A stretch of DNA of 26,976 nucleotides from Bacillota bacterium (GTDB lineage Bacteria; Bacillota; Clostridia; Oscillospirales; Ruminococcaceae), in NCBI GenBank assembly GCA_023396215.1, contig JAEWWW010000088.1:1-26976 (forward strand), written 5' to 3'. The position numbers and the translations under genes were made by a program. This document shows positions 1 through 5,806 of this stretch, in pieces (position 1 is the stretch's first letter; every line of letters starts with the position of its first letter). Under the pieces are notes generated by a model. The model saw only the letters and a list, made by a program, of their open reading frames with translations. It ran no database searches and had not been told where the DNA came from.

Positions 1-224
1 CCCCCGCACCACCCCGGCACCTGCGGGTGCCACCCCTCCGGGGAGGGGAATGGGCAATTACCACCCGGTTGACAATGCAGGGGCGACCTGTGGTCGCCCG
101 CGCCCCATCGCGGATAATTCGCGTCAACCAGCGGGGCGATGTGGCCGGCGTAGCCGATGGCGATAGCGAACCCCCGCACCACCCCGGCACCTGCGGGTGC
201 CACCCCTCCGGGGAGGGGAATGGG
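1..224. repeat. Two direct copies of a 54-bp GC-rich repeat, 170 bp apart
   Basis: The sequence at 1-54 recurs at 171-224, essentially identical. Each copy holds two adjacent perfect hairpins (GGCACC/GGTGCC with a 4-nt loop, then CCCCTCC/GGAGGGG). Between the copies lies a nested inverted repeat: GGTTGAC (67-73) with GTCAACC (123-129), enclosing GGGCGACC (81-88) with GGTCGCCC (92-99). The first copy touches the window edge, so a longer 170-bp tandem array could extend to the left. No convincing gene is present; an ORF through it is just repeat translation. Confidence 0.75.
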
Positions 225-253
225 GAACTGTCGGTTCCTGCGGCAGAAGCAGA

Positions 254-281
254 CAAAAAAGGCCGCCCCGTTTGGGGCGGC
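254..281 (-). terminator. Intrinsic terminator of the DUF6809 gene
   Basis: A perfect 8-bp stem (GCCGCCCC 262-269 with GGGGCGGC 274-281, 4-nt loop) is followed on the minus strand by a seven-base T run (260-254). It lies 17 bases after the stop codon of the minus-strand gene that ends at 298. A shorter T run on the other side may make it bidirectional. Confidence 0.8.
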
Positions 282-297
282 TGCTGTTTTTGGCGTT

Positions 298-603
298 TTA
301 TTCGTTGGTCAGGGCTGCCCCGGTTAGCCGCGCCCCCAGCCGAAAGCCGTAGGCAAAGCAGGCGCAGGCGTATAATACCGAGGATTCGATGTAGAGGTCG
401 TCCAGCGCCTCAAACCGCTGGTGCTCCTGCGGCGGCAGATGGCCGGTAAAATGCCGCCGTTCGCTCTCAATCTTATGGTTGACCGAGAGGTACCGGGGGT
501 CTTGGGGCATAATCTCTTCGGCGGGGATAACGCCGTCATAAAACAGCGCCCGCAGGGCTGGAGGCACAGGCTTTCTTGAAAGTTCGTTCTGGTTTTGGGT
601 CAT
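298..603 (-). CDS. DUF6809-like small hypothetical protein
   Basis: A 101-residue soluble acidic protein. It has the pattern I associate with the clostridial DUF6809 family: an N-terminal LFYDG segment, a PxDPRY segment followed by a charged helix, and a C-terminal 'ACFAYGFRLGARL' segment. Function is unknown. The ATG at 603-601 has an AAAGGAG ribosome binding site 9 bases upstream. A 78-bp repeat (627-704) lies just upstream and would be in its 5' leader if transcription comes from the RHH gene further upstream. DUF6809 genes are typically accessory and near mobile or regulatory genes, which fits the two RHH regulators next door. Family assignment is from memory of the pattern, not a search. 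Confidence 0.7.
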   Translation of the reverse strand: MTQNQNELSRKPVPPALRALFYDGVIPAEEIMPQDPRYLSVNHKIESERRHFTGHLPPQEHQRFEALDDLYIESSVLYACACFAYGFRLGARLTGAALTNE

Positions 604-626
604 GGTGGTTTGCTCCTTTCGTCGTC

Positions 627-704
627 GTGACCAACGCCGCTTGAAAGAAGCCCGCCGCGCATGCTATACTATTTACGCTGCGGTCGCCTTTGGCGGCTGT
701 TGGT
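627..704. repeat. 78-bp repeat, copy A, carrying a promoter
   Basis: Matches 1026-1103 at 77 of 78 positions (only 664 differs). Its tips form an inverted repeat, ACCAACGCCGC (630-640) with GCGGCTGTTGGT (693-704). On the plus strand it contains TTGAAA (641-646), an 18-bp spacer and TATACT (665-670), a good sigma-A promoter. Each copy sits just beyond the 3' end of an RHH regulator gene that reads towards it. Confidence 0.85.
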
Positions 705-758
705 CTGTGGGAAGCGGCGTTTGACTGTTGTGGGTTTGCGCCGCTTCTTTCATTTTTT
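677..758 (+). ncRNA. Putative ~80-nt RNA convergent with RHH gene 1
   Basis: The promoter at 641-670 would start a transcript near 677. It ends at a 9-bp hairpin (GAAGCGGCG 711-719 with CGCCGCTTC 739-747) followed by TTTCATTTTTT (748-758), a plausible intrinsic terminator. No ribosome binding site or ORF is visible. The T run overlaps, on the other strand, the stop codon and the last two Lys codons of the RHH gene. A second unit with the same layout lies at 1076-1157. The RNA is inferred from promoter and terminator only. Confidence 0.5.
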
Positions 759-929
759 GAGGCTTTTGTAAACCATTTCAATCCCTTTGCGCACCACTGC
801 CGATTTTGTGATATTAAGCGCATCAGCCGATTCGTCGAGCATTTCAATCGTCCCGTCATCAAGCCGGACACGGAACATGGTGGTTTTGGGATTGTCGGTA
901 GGCCGCCCCATCTTTTTCTGTTCGCCGAT
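750..929 (-). CDS. Small ribbon-helix-helix DNA-binding protein (RHH 1)
   Basis: A ~59-residue protein. The core reads MGRPTDNPKTTMFRVRL (beta strand), then two helices with an SADALNITKSAVVRKGIE motif, typical of Arc/CopG-like RHH repressors that bind DNA as dimers. The start is unusual. A perfect AAGGAGG (plus-strand complement at 937-943) lies 7 bases before an ATC codon (929-927), in frame; the first in-frame ATG (911-909) is 25 bases from the SD. The longer reading frame to 1061 is rejected because it runs through the promoter. The promoter spacer carries an operator-like repeat, so autoregulation is likely. A second RHH gene lies upstream at 1149-1331, with a different operator sequence. 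Confidence 0.75.
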   Translation of the reverse strand: MGEQKKMGRPTDNPKTTMFRVRLDDGTIEMLDESADALNITKSAVVRKGIEMVYKSLKK

Positions 930-945
930 AATTACACCTCCTTTT

Positions 946-989
946 TGTAGCGACAAAACAACAATAACATGTGTAGCCACAAAAGTCAA
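946..989 (-). promoter_or_regulatory. RHH 1 promoter with paired operator-like repeats
   Basis: On the minus strand TTGACT (989-984), 17-bp spacer, TATTGT (966-961). A 13-bp direct repeat, TGTAGCNACAAAA on the plus strand, occurs at 972-984 (inside the spacer, touching the -35) and at 946-958 (just after the expected transcription start), 26 bp apart. The second copy is the right half of a near-palindrome with TTTTGT/ACAAAA arms. This is the expected layout for an autoregulated RHH repressor; binding is inferred. Confidence 0.65.
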
Positions 990-1025
990 GCTTGAAATTA
1001 TCTGCCTGTCACTTAGACGGTGGCT

Positions 1026-1103
1026 GTGACCAACGCCGCTTGAAAGAAGCCCGCCGCGCATGTTATACTATTTACGCTGCGGTCGCCTTTGGCGGCTGTT
1101 GGT
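1026..1103. repeat. 78-bp repeat, copy B, carrying a promoter
   Basis: Differs from 627-704 at one base (1063). It has the same inverted tips and the same plus-strand promoter, TTGAAA (1040-1045), 18-bp spacer, TATACT (1064-1069). It lies between the 3' end of RHH gene 2 and the promoter of RHH gene 1. Confidence 0.85.
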
Positions 1104-1157
1104 GTTGGGAAGCGGTGCTGCGCTTTGGTAGGGGTAGCGCCGCTTCTTTCATTTTTT
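1076..1157 (+). ncRNA. Putative ~80-nt RNA convergent with RHH gene 2
   Basis: Starts near 1076 from the promoter in repeat copy B and ends at an 11-bp hairpin (GAAGCGGTGCT 1109-1119 with AGCGCCGCTTC 1136-1146, one G-U pair) plus TTTCATTTTTT (1147-1157). Compared with the 677-758 unit, the first 27 or so transcribed bases are identical, the loop differs, and the stem is preserved with a C-G to U-G change. The T run again encodes the stop and final Lys-Lys of the facing RHH gene. Confidence 0.5.
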
Positions 1158-1331
1158 ATCAAGGTCTGGCTCTAACCGGCTTATCCCGCGCCTCACAGCT
1201 TCGGCAATAGAAACCGTTTCCTGTGCGCAATAGGCTTCTAAAATATCCTTAGACTTTAAATCGAGCTTTACGCCTATCTTATACGGCTTGGGATTATCGG
1301 TTTTTGGCCCCCTTCTTTTTCCTGTTTCCAG
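1149..1331 (-). CDS. Small ribbon-helix-helix DNA-binding protein (RHH 2)
   Basis: A 60-residue basic protein with the same N-terminal signature as RHH 1 (KRRGPKTDNPKPYKIGVKL), followed by two helices ending in SIAEAVRRGISRL: an Arc/CopG-type repressor fold. It appears to start at CTG (1331-1329), which lies 7 bases after a perfect AAGGAGG. No ATG, GTG or TTG is present between that SD and the domain. The TTG at 1394 that would give 81 residues lies inside the -35 box of the gene's own promoter, so it is rejected. A 19-bp palindrome fills the promoter spacer, pointing to autoregulation. It is divergent from the Fe-S scaffold operon that starts at 1690. Confidence 0.75.
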   Translation of the reverse strand: METGKRRGPKTDNPKPYKIGVKLDLKSKDILEAYCAQETVSIAEAVRRGISRLEPDLDKK

Positions 1332-1349
1332 CTTATCACCTCCTTGAGG

Positions 1350-1394
1350 AAATAGGACCACCCTAATTATAAATAGGACAGTCCTATTTGTCAA
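1350..1394 (-). promoter_or_regulatory. RHH 2 promoter with 19-bp palindromic operator
   Basis: On the minus strand TTGACA (1394-1389), exactly 17 bp, TATAAT (1371-1366): full consensus. The spacer is filled by AAATAGGAC-A-GTCCTATTT (1371-1389), a perfect 19-bp palindrome around base 1380. A second, imperfect copy (1350-1368) has its centre at 1359, 21 bp or two helical turns away, covering the start site. Side-by-side repressor dimers on one DNA face would be expected. Confidence 0.75.
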
Positions 1395-1529
1395 TAAAAA
1401 TAATGGGTTTATCTACCCCCCTGTCTAAATCCGGTTATCTTTTTCGTATGGGGCAAAAAACAAAGTCTTTCCAAAACGGCCCCCCGCCCAAGCCCCGCGA
1501 AATCCCTTGTTAAACCCGTGACATTATGC

Positions 1530-1586
1530 TTGATAAACCGCCCACCAACCAGTATAATAACTGGTGGGGGATTAGACCTGTCCTAA
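1530..1586 (+). promoter_or_regulatory. Promoter and operator-like sites of the Fe-S scaffold operon
   Basis: TTGATA (1530-1535), 17-bp spacer, TATAAT (1553-1558). The -10 box lies inside an inverted repeat, ACCAGT (1548-1553) and ACTGGT (1560-1565). Just after the expected start (~1565) is the palindrome-like site 1572-1586. Read on the minus strand its core is TAGGACAGGTCTA, which matches the RHH 2 operator core TAGGACAGTCCTA at 11 of 13 positions. The stretch 1400-1529 between the divergent promoters shows nothing else recognisable. Confidence 0.6.
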
Positions 1587-1689
1587 AACCCTGATGTGGC
1601 GACCGGACGGCCGTTTTTTTCTGCCCGGCACCGCCGCCAGAGCAGGTCTATTTATTTCACTCGGGAAGAATACCGAAAGGAGCAAGGAT

Positions 1690-2382
1690 ATGAATTATTC
1701 TCACGAGGTTGAGAGGATGTGCCCTCTCACCAAAGGCACCAACCATGGCCCCGCGCCCATTCCTCAAGAAGGCAGATGGGTGAAAGCTTACGAGATAAAG
1801 GACATTGCGGGCCTTTCTCACGGTGTGGGCTGGTGTGCCCCGCAGCAGGGCGCATGCAAGCTGACCCTCAATGTCAAAGAAGGCATTATTGAGGAGGCAT
1901 TGGTTGAAACGCTGGGCTGCTCGGGCATGACCCATTCGGCAGCGATGGCGGGCGAAATCCTGCCGGGCAAAACCATGCTGGAGGCGCTGAACACCGACCT
2001 GGTTTGCGACGCCATCAACGTGGCGATGCGCGAAATCTTTAAGCAGCTTGCCTATGGCAGAAGCCAGACAGCTTTCTCTGAGGGCGGCCTGCCGGTAGGC
2101 GCCGCGCTGGAGGATCTGGGCAAGGGCCTGCGTTCGCAGGTTGGCACCATCTTTTCCACCAAGGCCAAGGGCGTTCGTTACATGGAAATGGCCGAAGGCT
2201 ACATACTTTCGGTTGCTGTGGATGACAACGGCGAGGCCATCGGCTACAAGTTTGTGCGCATGGGCAAAATGATGGAGGATATCCGTCGCGGCGTTGACCC
2301 TGCCACCGCTTTTGAGAAAAACACAGGAACCTATGGACGTTATGCAGATGCTCCCAAATACATCGACCCCCGCGAGGAATAA
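1690..2382 (+). CDS. Iron-sulfur cluster scaffold-like protein (NifU/IscU N-terminal family)
   Basis: A 230-residue protein. The segment around residues 49-100 (GWCAPQQGACKLT, then ETLGCSGMTHSAAM and GKTMLEAL) resembles the Fe-S assembly scaffold fold of IscU/NifU, including the GC-x-x-x-x-x-S-A pattern and the GKT helix. Cysteines at 11, 49, 56, 77 and 106 are candidate ligands. It is longer than IscU (~130) and lacks the usual isc/suf neighbours. It is followed 90 bases later by the GGGtGRT protein gene, an association I recall from many anaerobes. The start is ATG 1690 with AAGGAG 7 bases upstream; the upstream extension to 1594 has no RBS. Scaffold function is inferred from the fold; cluster assembly for a specific partner is possible. 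Confidence 0.8.
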   Translation: MNYSHEVERMCPLTKGTNHGPAPIPQEGRWVKAYEIKDIAGLSHGVGWCAPQQGACKLTLNVKEGIIEEALVETLGCSGMTHSAAMAGEILPGKTMLEALNTDLVCDAINVAMREIFKQLAYGRSQTAFSEGGLPVGAALEDLGKGLRSQVGTIFSTKAKGVRYMEMAEGYILSVAVDDNGEAIGYKFVRMGKMMEDIRRGVDPATAFEKNTGTYGRYADAPKYIDPREE

Positions 2383-2471
2383 CAGCCGGCGTGCAGCAGG
2401 GGGAGCAGCACAGAACCTGAAATATAAGGCGAAAGAATGCCGGCTAAGCATTCCGCCAAGGAGGTAAGCGA

Positions 2472-3470
2472 ATGGCACAGTTTGAAGGTAAAGAAAGAAG
2501 AATGCCCACCATCGAGGCTTGTTTAAAAGAGCATGGCCTTGCCACGCTCGAGGAGGCAAGGGAGCTTTGCCTTTCCAAGGGCATCGATGTTGAGCACATT
2601 GTAAAGGGCGTACAGCCCATCGCATTTGAGAACGCGGTCTGGGCCTATACTCTGGGCACAGCCATTGCACTGAAAAAAGGCATCACCAAGGCAGCCGAGG
2701 CAGCCGAGGCCATCGGCATCGGCCTGCAGGGCTTCTGCGTACCCGGCTCGGTGGCCGAGCAGCGTCAGGTGGGTCTGGGGCACGGCAATCTGGGCGCTAT
2801 GCTGCTGCGGGACGAAACAAAATGCTTCTGCTTTTTGGCAGGGCATGAGTCCTTTGCCGCTGCCGAAGGCGCTATCGGCATTGCCAGAACCGCAAACAAG
2901 GCCCGCAAAGAGAACCTGCGGGTTATCCTCAACGGTCTGGGCAAAGACGCCGCCTATATCATCTCGAGAATCAACGGCTTCACCTATGTGGAAACCGACT
3001 ATGACTTTAACACCGGCGCGCTGAAGGTGGTCAGAGAGGTTGCCTTCTCGGACGGCGAAAAGGCGAAGGTAAAGGTTTACGGCGCCAACGACGTGCTGGA
3101 AGGCGTCGCCATCATGAAGCACGAGGGCGTGGACGTTTCGATTACCGGTAACTCCACCAACCCCACCCGCTTTCAGCATCTGGTGGCCGGCACCTACAAG
3201 AAGTGGTCTTACGAGAACGGCGTAAAGTACTTCTCGGTGGCTTCGGGCGGCGGCACAGGGCGCACCCTGCACCCCGACAACATGGGCGCGGGCCCCGCTT
3301 CCTATGGCTTGACCGACTCGATGGGCCGTATGCACGGCGACGCGCAGTTTGCCGGGTCTTCCTCGGTGCCTGCTCACGTTGAGATGATGGGCCTCATCGG
3401 CATGGGCAACAACCCCATGGTAGGCGCTACCGTGGCTTGCGCCGTTGCGGTGGAAGAAGCCTCGAAATAA
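2472..3470 (+). CDS. GGGtGRT protein
   Basis: A 332-residue soluble protein named for its signature, seen here as SGGGTGRTLHPDN around residues 258-270. Other segments are glycine-rich (GFCVPGSVAEQRQVGLGHGN at 88-107; GLIGMGNNPMVGATVACAV near the C-terminus). Cysteines at 23, 33, 89, 118, 120 and 323 could matter if a cluster is carried. No catalytic function is established to my knowledge. Its constant partner is the scaffold-like gene upstream, and both are driven by the promoter at 1530. ATG 2472 follows an AAGGAGG site. It ends at a strong terminator, so this is a closed two-gene operon. Confidence 0.88.
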   Translation: MAQFEGKERRMPTIEACLKEHGLATLEEARELCLSKGIDVEHIVKGVQPIAFENAVWAYTLGTAIALKKGITKAAEAAEAIGIGLQGFCVPGSVAEQRQVGLGHGNLGAMLLRDETKCFCFLAGHESFAAAEGAIGIARTANKARKENLRVILNGLGKDAAYIISRINGFTYVETDYDFNTGALKVVREVAFSDGEKAKVKVYGANDVLEGVAIMKHEGVDVSITGNSTNPTRFQHLVAGTYKKWSYENGVKYFSVASGGGTGRTLHPDNMGAGPASYGLTDSMGRMHGDAQFAGSSSVPAHVEMMGLIGMGNNPMVGATVACAVAVEEASK

Positions 3471-3538
3471 GCATGGGGAGTACCCCCATGTACCCATGTG
3501 TTACTCACGCAGACAGTGGTTTTTCAACAGTCAGGGGC

Positions 3539-3567
3539 GGGCGGAGATGTCCGCCCCGGCTTTTTTT
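3539..3567 (+). terminator. Intrinsic terminator of the GGGtGRT operon
   Basis: GGGCGGA (3539-3545), GATG loop, TCCGCCC (3550-3556), then seven T (3561-3567). A second hairpin, CATGGGG/CCCCATG (about 3473-3490), lies right after the stop codon. Confidence 0.85.
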
Positions 3568-3603
3568 AGGAGCATGGCAGGATAAAGAGGAGAGGGTTCG
3601 GCT

Positions 3604-4221
3604 ATGAAACAAAAAACCGGTCAATATATAGGGCGGGTGCTGCTTTCCGCCAGCGGTACGGCGCTGCTTGCCTTTGGCAACGCGCTGCATCTGGGGGGCG
3701 GGCTTGGCACCGACAGCCTGATGGTGCTGTTTGACGGCATCTCCCGCACCGGCGGCATCACCATAGGCACGGTGATGCTTTGGTTCAACATCATCGCGCT
3801 CACCATCTTTTTCTTTATAGACCGCAAAAAAATTGGCATTGGCAGCCTGATTATCGCGGTGCTGCCCACTCCGATTCTCGACGGACTGATGGCCACCGGC
3901 TGGTTTGTGCCGGGCAGCGTCGCGGCAGCGTACATAATGACGCTGGCCGCGTGCATCATAAAAGGTGTCGCCATCGGCATGTATATGCAGCCCGACGTGG
4001 GCTACGCACCCTATGAGTGTGTGCTGATGCAGATTCATGAAAAGCGGGGCTATACCATCGGGCGCATCCGCATGGCGATGGATGCCGTTATCCTCCTGAT
4101 TGGCTGGCTGCTGGGCGGCGTGGCCGGTATGGGCACCATATTGGCATTGCTGATTATGGCCCCCTCCATGAGCTTTGCCGTTTCTACGCTCAATAACTGG
4201 CAGCGCAAGCGCGGCTCTTGA
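3604..4221 (+). CDS. YczE/YyaS/YitT-family integral membrane protein
   Basis: A 205-residue hydrophobic protein with about five membrane segments. The N-terminus (SGTALLAFGNALHLGGGLGTDSLMVLFDGI) and the central KGVAIGMYMQPDVGYAPYE segment match the pattern of YczE-like membrane proteins (DUF161/DUF6198 type), whose transport or regulatory role is not known. ATG 3604 is preceded by AGGAGAGGG. The gene stands alone between the GGGtGRT terminator and the promoter at 4218. Its stop codon overlaps the -35 box of that promoter. Confidence 0.75.
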   Translation: MKQKTGQYIGRVLLSASGTALLAFGNALHLGGGLGTDSLMVLFDGISRTGGITIGTVMLWFNIIALTIFFFIDRKKIGIGSLIIAVLPTPILDGLMATGWFVPGSVAAAYIMTLAACIIKGVAIGMYMQPDVGYAPYECVLMQIHEKRGYTIGRIRMAMDAVILLIGWLLGGVAGMGTILALLIMAPSMSFAVSTLNNWQRKRGS

Positions 4222-4246
4222 CTTATGCGCCGATTTGCCTTATACT
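4218..4246 (+). promoter_or_regulatory. Promoter of the corC-like gene leader
   Basis: TTGACT (4218-4223), 17-bp spacer, TATACT (4241-4246), overlapping the stop codon (4219-4221) of the preceding gene. Transcription would start near 4253, leaving a 233-nt leader before the ATG at 4486. Confidence 0.75.
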
Positions 4247-4352
4247 AATCTGCAACCAAAGGCGCAGGGCCTTTTCCCTGCCGGGCAGACCGGCCACAGG
4301 TACGCGGCCCGCCTGAAAACGGGGCTCATAAACCGCTGAAAGGAACCAATTG

Positions 4353-4412
4353 ATGGACGACATACCCGAACGAAGTCGGCTGGATTACTACTTAATAATC
4401 TTGAAATGTTGA
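4353..4412 (+). CDS. Putative 19-residue leader peptide upstream of corC-like gene
   Basis: A short ORF reads MDDIPERSRLDYYLIILKC and ends at TGA 4410-4412. An AAAGGA ribosome binding site lies 8 bases before the ATG. It is too short to be found by normal gene calling. The stop codon lies directly at the foot of a terminator-like hairpin (4411-4452), the layout of translation-dependent attenuators such as tna- or erm-type leaders. The peptide ends in a hydrophobic LDYYLIIL stretch, which could interact with the ribosome exit tunnel. The ORF, RBS and hairpin are seen in the sequence; expression and control are inferred. Confidence 0.6.
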   Translation: MDDIPERSRLDYYLIILKC

Positions 4413-4452
4413 CAGGCAGGTATGCTCTTTTAGAGTATGCCCGTCTGTTTTT
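4411..4452 (+). terminator. Terminator-like hairpin (possible attenuator) before corC-like gene
   Basis: GGTATGCTC (4419-4427), TTTTA loop, GAGTATGCC (4433-4441): nine pairs, two of them G-U. A CAG/CTG extension outside the stem can pair too, and five T follow (4448-4452). It lies inside the leader, 34 bases before the corC-like ATG, so it would stop transcription before the gene unless prevented. A TTGACA (4409-4414) overlaps its foot, but no good -10 box is at the right distance outside the hairpin. Confidence 0.6.
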
Positions 4453-4485
4453 GCGTTTTAAAATATAGTTACGGAGGAGTTCCCC

Positions 4486-5805
4486 ATGTTATCCGACATC
4501 CTGCTGCCGCTTATTCTGATTGCGCTCAATGCATTTTTTGCAGCATCCGAGATGGCGTTTGTATCGCTCAATGAAAATAAAATCAAGCTTCAGGCCGAAG
4601 AAGGCGACCGCAAGGCCGTCCGCATCGACCGGCTGCTGTCGCAGCCCAGCAAGTTTCTGGCTACCATCCAGATAGGCATCACGCTGGCGGGCTATCTGGC
4701 CAGCGCCTTTGCCTCGGAAACCTTTGCCACCCCGCTGACCGAGCTGTTGGTGAGGGCCGGGGTTAACATTCCCCCCCAGACCCTCAAAAGCATCGCTATG
4801 GTGATTATTACCCTGCTGCTGGCCTACATCACGCTGGTGTTTGGCGAGCTGGTGCCCAAGCGGGTGGCCATGAAAAAGCCGGAGGAGATTTCGCGGCTGG
4901 TGGCCCCGGTGCTGGCCGGGCTGTCGCTGGTGACCGCCCCCTTTGTCAAGCTGCTGACCCTTTCGACCAACCTGTTTGTGCGGCTGTTCGGCATCGACCC
5001 CAACGACAACAGCCAGAACGTGACCGAAGAAGAGATTCGCATGATGGTGGACGTTGGGCAGGAAAAAGGCGCCATCGACGAAGGCGAAAAGCAGATGATT
5101 AACAACATCTTTGAGTTCAACGACAAGCCGGTGTACGAGGTGATGACCCACCGTTCGGATATCATCGCCCTGCCGCTGACCGCCGATGTGGACGAGATGC
5201 TGCGGATGGCGGGGGAGGAGCAGTACAGCCGCTTCCCGGTTTATGAAGAGGACATCGACAACATCGTGGGCATCCTGCACATCAAGGATTTGCTGGCCTT
5301 TATCCAGCGCAAGGACGGCAGCGAGCTGCGGGATATCATCCGCCCGCCCTACTTTGTGCCGCAATCCAAGCGCTCCGACCGCCTGTTTAAGGATATGAAA
5401 AAGTCTAAGACCCATATGGTGATTGTGGTGGACGAATACGGCGGCACCGCCGGCCTTGCCACCATGGAGGACCTGATTGAAGAGATTATGGGCGAGATTT
5501 ATGACGAGCACGACGAAGAGGAGCTGACCCTGCAAAAGCTGGATGAGGACACCTGGCTGGTCAACGGCATTCTGCGCATCGAGGAGGTCAACGAGGAGCT
5601 GGGCCTTACGCTGCCCGAGGATGAGTATGAAACGCTGGGCGGCTTCGTGGTGGGGCTGCTGGGGCGCATCCCCAAGGATGGCGAAACCCCGGTGGTGGAG
5701 TATGGCAGGCTGGTGCTCAAGGTGGAGCTGGTGGAGGACCGGCGCATCAAAAAAATCAAGATGGGCGGTCTGGGCAAGGACCCGGAGCCGGCCGAAGAGG
5801 AATAA
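4486..5805 (+). CDS. Hemolysin-family / CorC-type transporter (CNNM-DUF21, CBS pair, CorC_HlyC)
   Basis: A 439-residue protein with the full CorC/YhdP/PaeA architecture. The DUF21 membrane domain spans residues 1-170 (FFAASEMAFVSLNENKI, then LVFGELVPKRVAM). The CBS pair spans about 215-340 (EVMTHRSDIIALP; MVIVVDEYGGTAGLATMEDL at 311-330). The C-terminal CorC_HlyC domain, about 350-430, has the GGFVVGLLGRIPKDG motif. The family includes Mg2+ (and Na+) exporters in the cytoplasmic membrane. 'Hemolysin' is a historical name. ATG 4486 has GGAGG 8 bases upstream. Its leader with a short ORF and hairpin suggests attenuation, perhaps by metal or translation status. Confidence 0.92.
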   Translation: MLSDILLPLILIALNAFFAASEMAFVSLNENKIKLQAEEGDRKAVRIDRLLSQPSKFLATIQIGITLAGYLASAFASETFATPLTELLVRAGVNIPPQTLKSIAMVIITLLLAYITLVFGELVPKRVAMKKPEEISRLVAPVLAGLSLVTAPFVKLLTLSTNLFVRLFGIDPNDNSQNVTEEEIRMMVDVGQEKGAIDEGEKQMINNIFEFNDKPVYEVMTHRSDIIALPLTADVDEMLRMAGEEQYSRFPVYEEDIDNIVGILHIKDLLAFIQRKDGSELRDIIRPPYFVPQSKRSDRLFKDMKKSKTHMVIVVDEYGGTAGLATMEDLIEEIMGEIYDEHDEEELTLQKLDEDTWLVNGILRIEEVNEELGLTLPEDEYETLGGFVVGLLGRIPKDGETPVVEYGRLVLKVELVEDRRIKKIKMGGLGKDPEPAEEE

Positions 5806-5806
5806 A

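Noticed and set aside
27..449. Plus-strand ORF of 140 codons at the left end
   Set aside because: It runs through the 54-bp repeats, a terminator and antisense to the DUF6809 gene.
750..1061. 103-codon version of RHH gene 1
   Set aside because: The extension runs through the promoter (961-989), and the SD is within it at 937-943.
1149..1394. 81-codon version of RHH gene 2 beginning at TTG 1394
   Set aside because: That TTG is part of the gene's own -35 box and lies upstream of the transcription start.
1657..2670. Long minus-strand ORF (337 codons) opposite the scaffold and GGGtGRT genes
   Set aside because: It is a shadow of two well-recognised plus-strand genes, has no RBS and no domain.
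4253..4486. A known metal riboswitch (M-box, yybP-ykoY) in the corC leader
   Set aside because: I could not find the consensus core of either; the leader ORF and hairpin explain the layout better.
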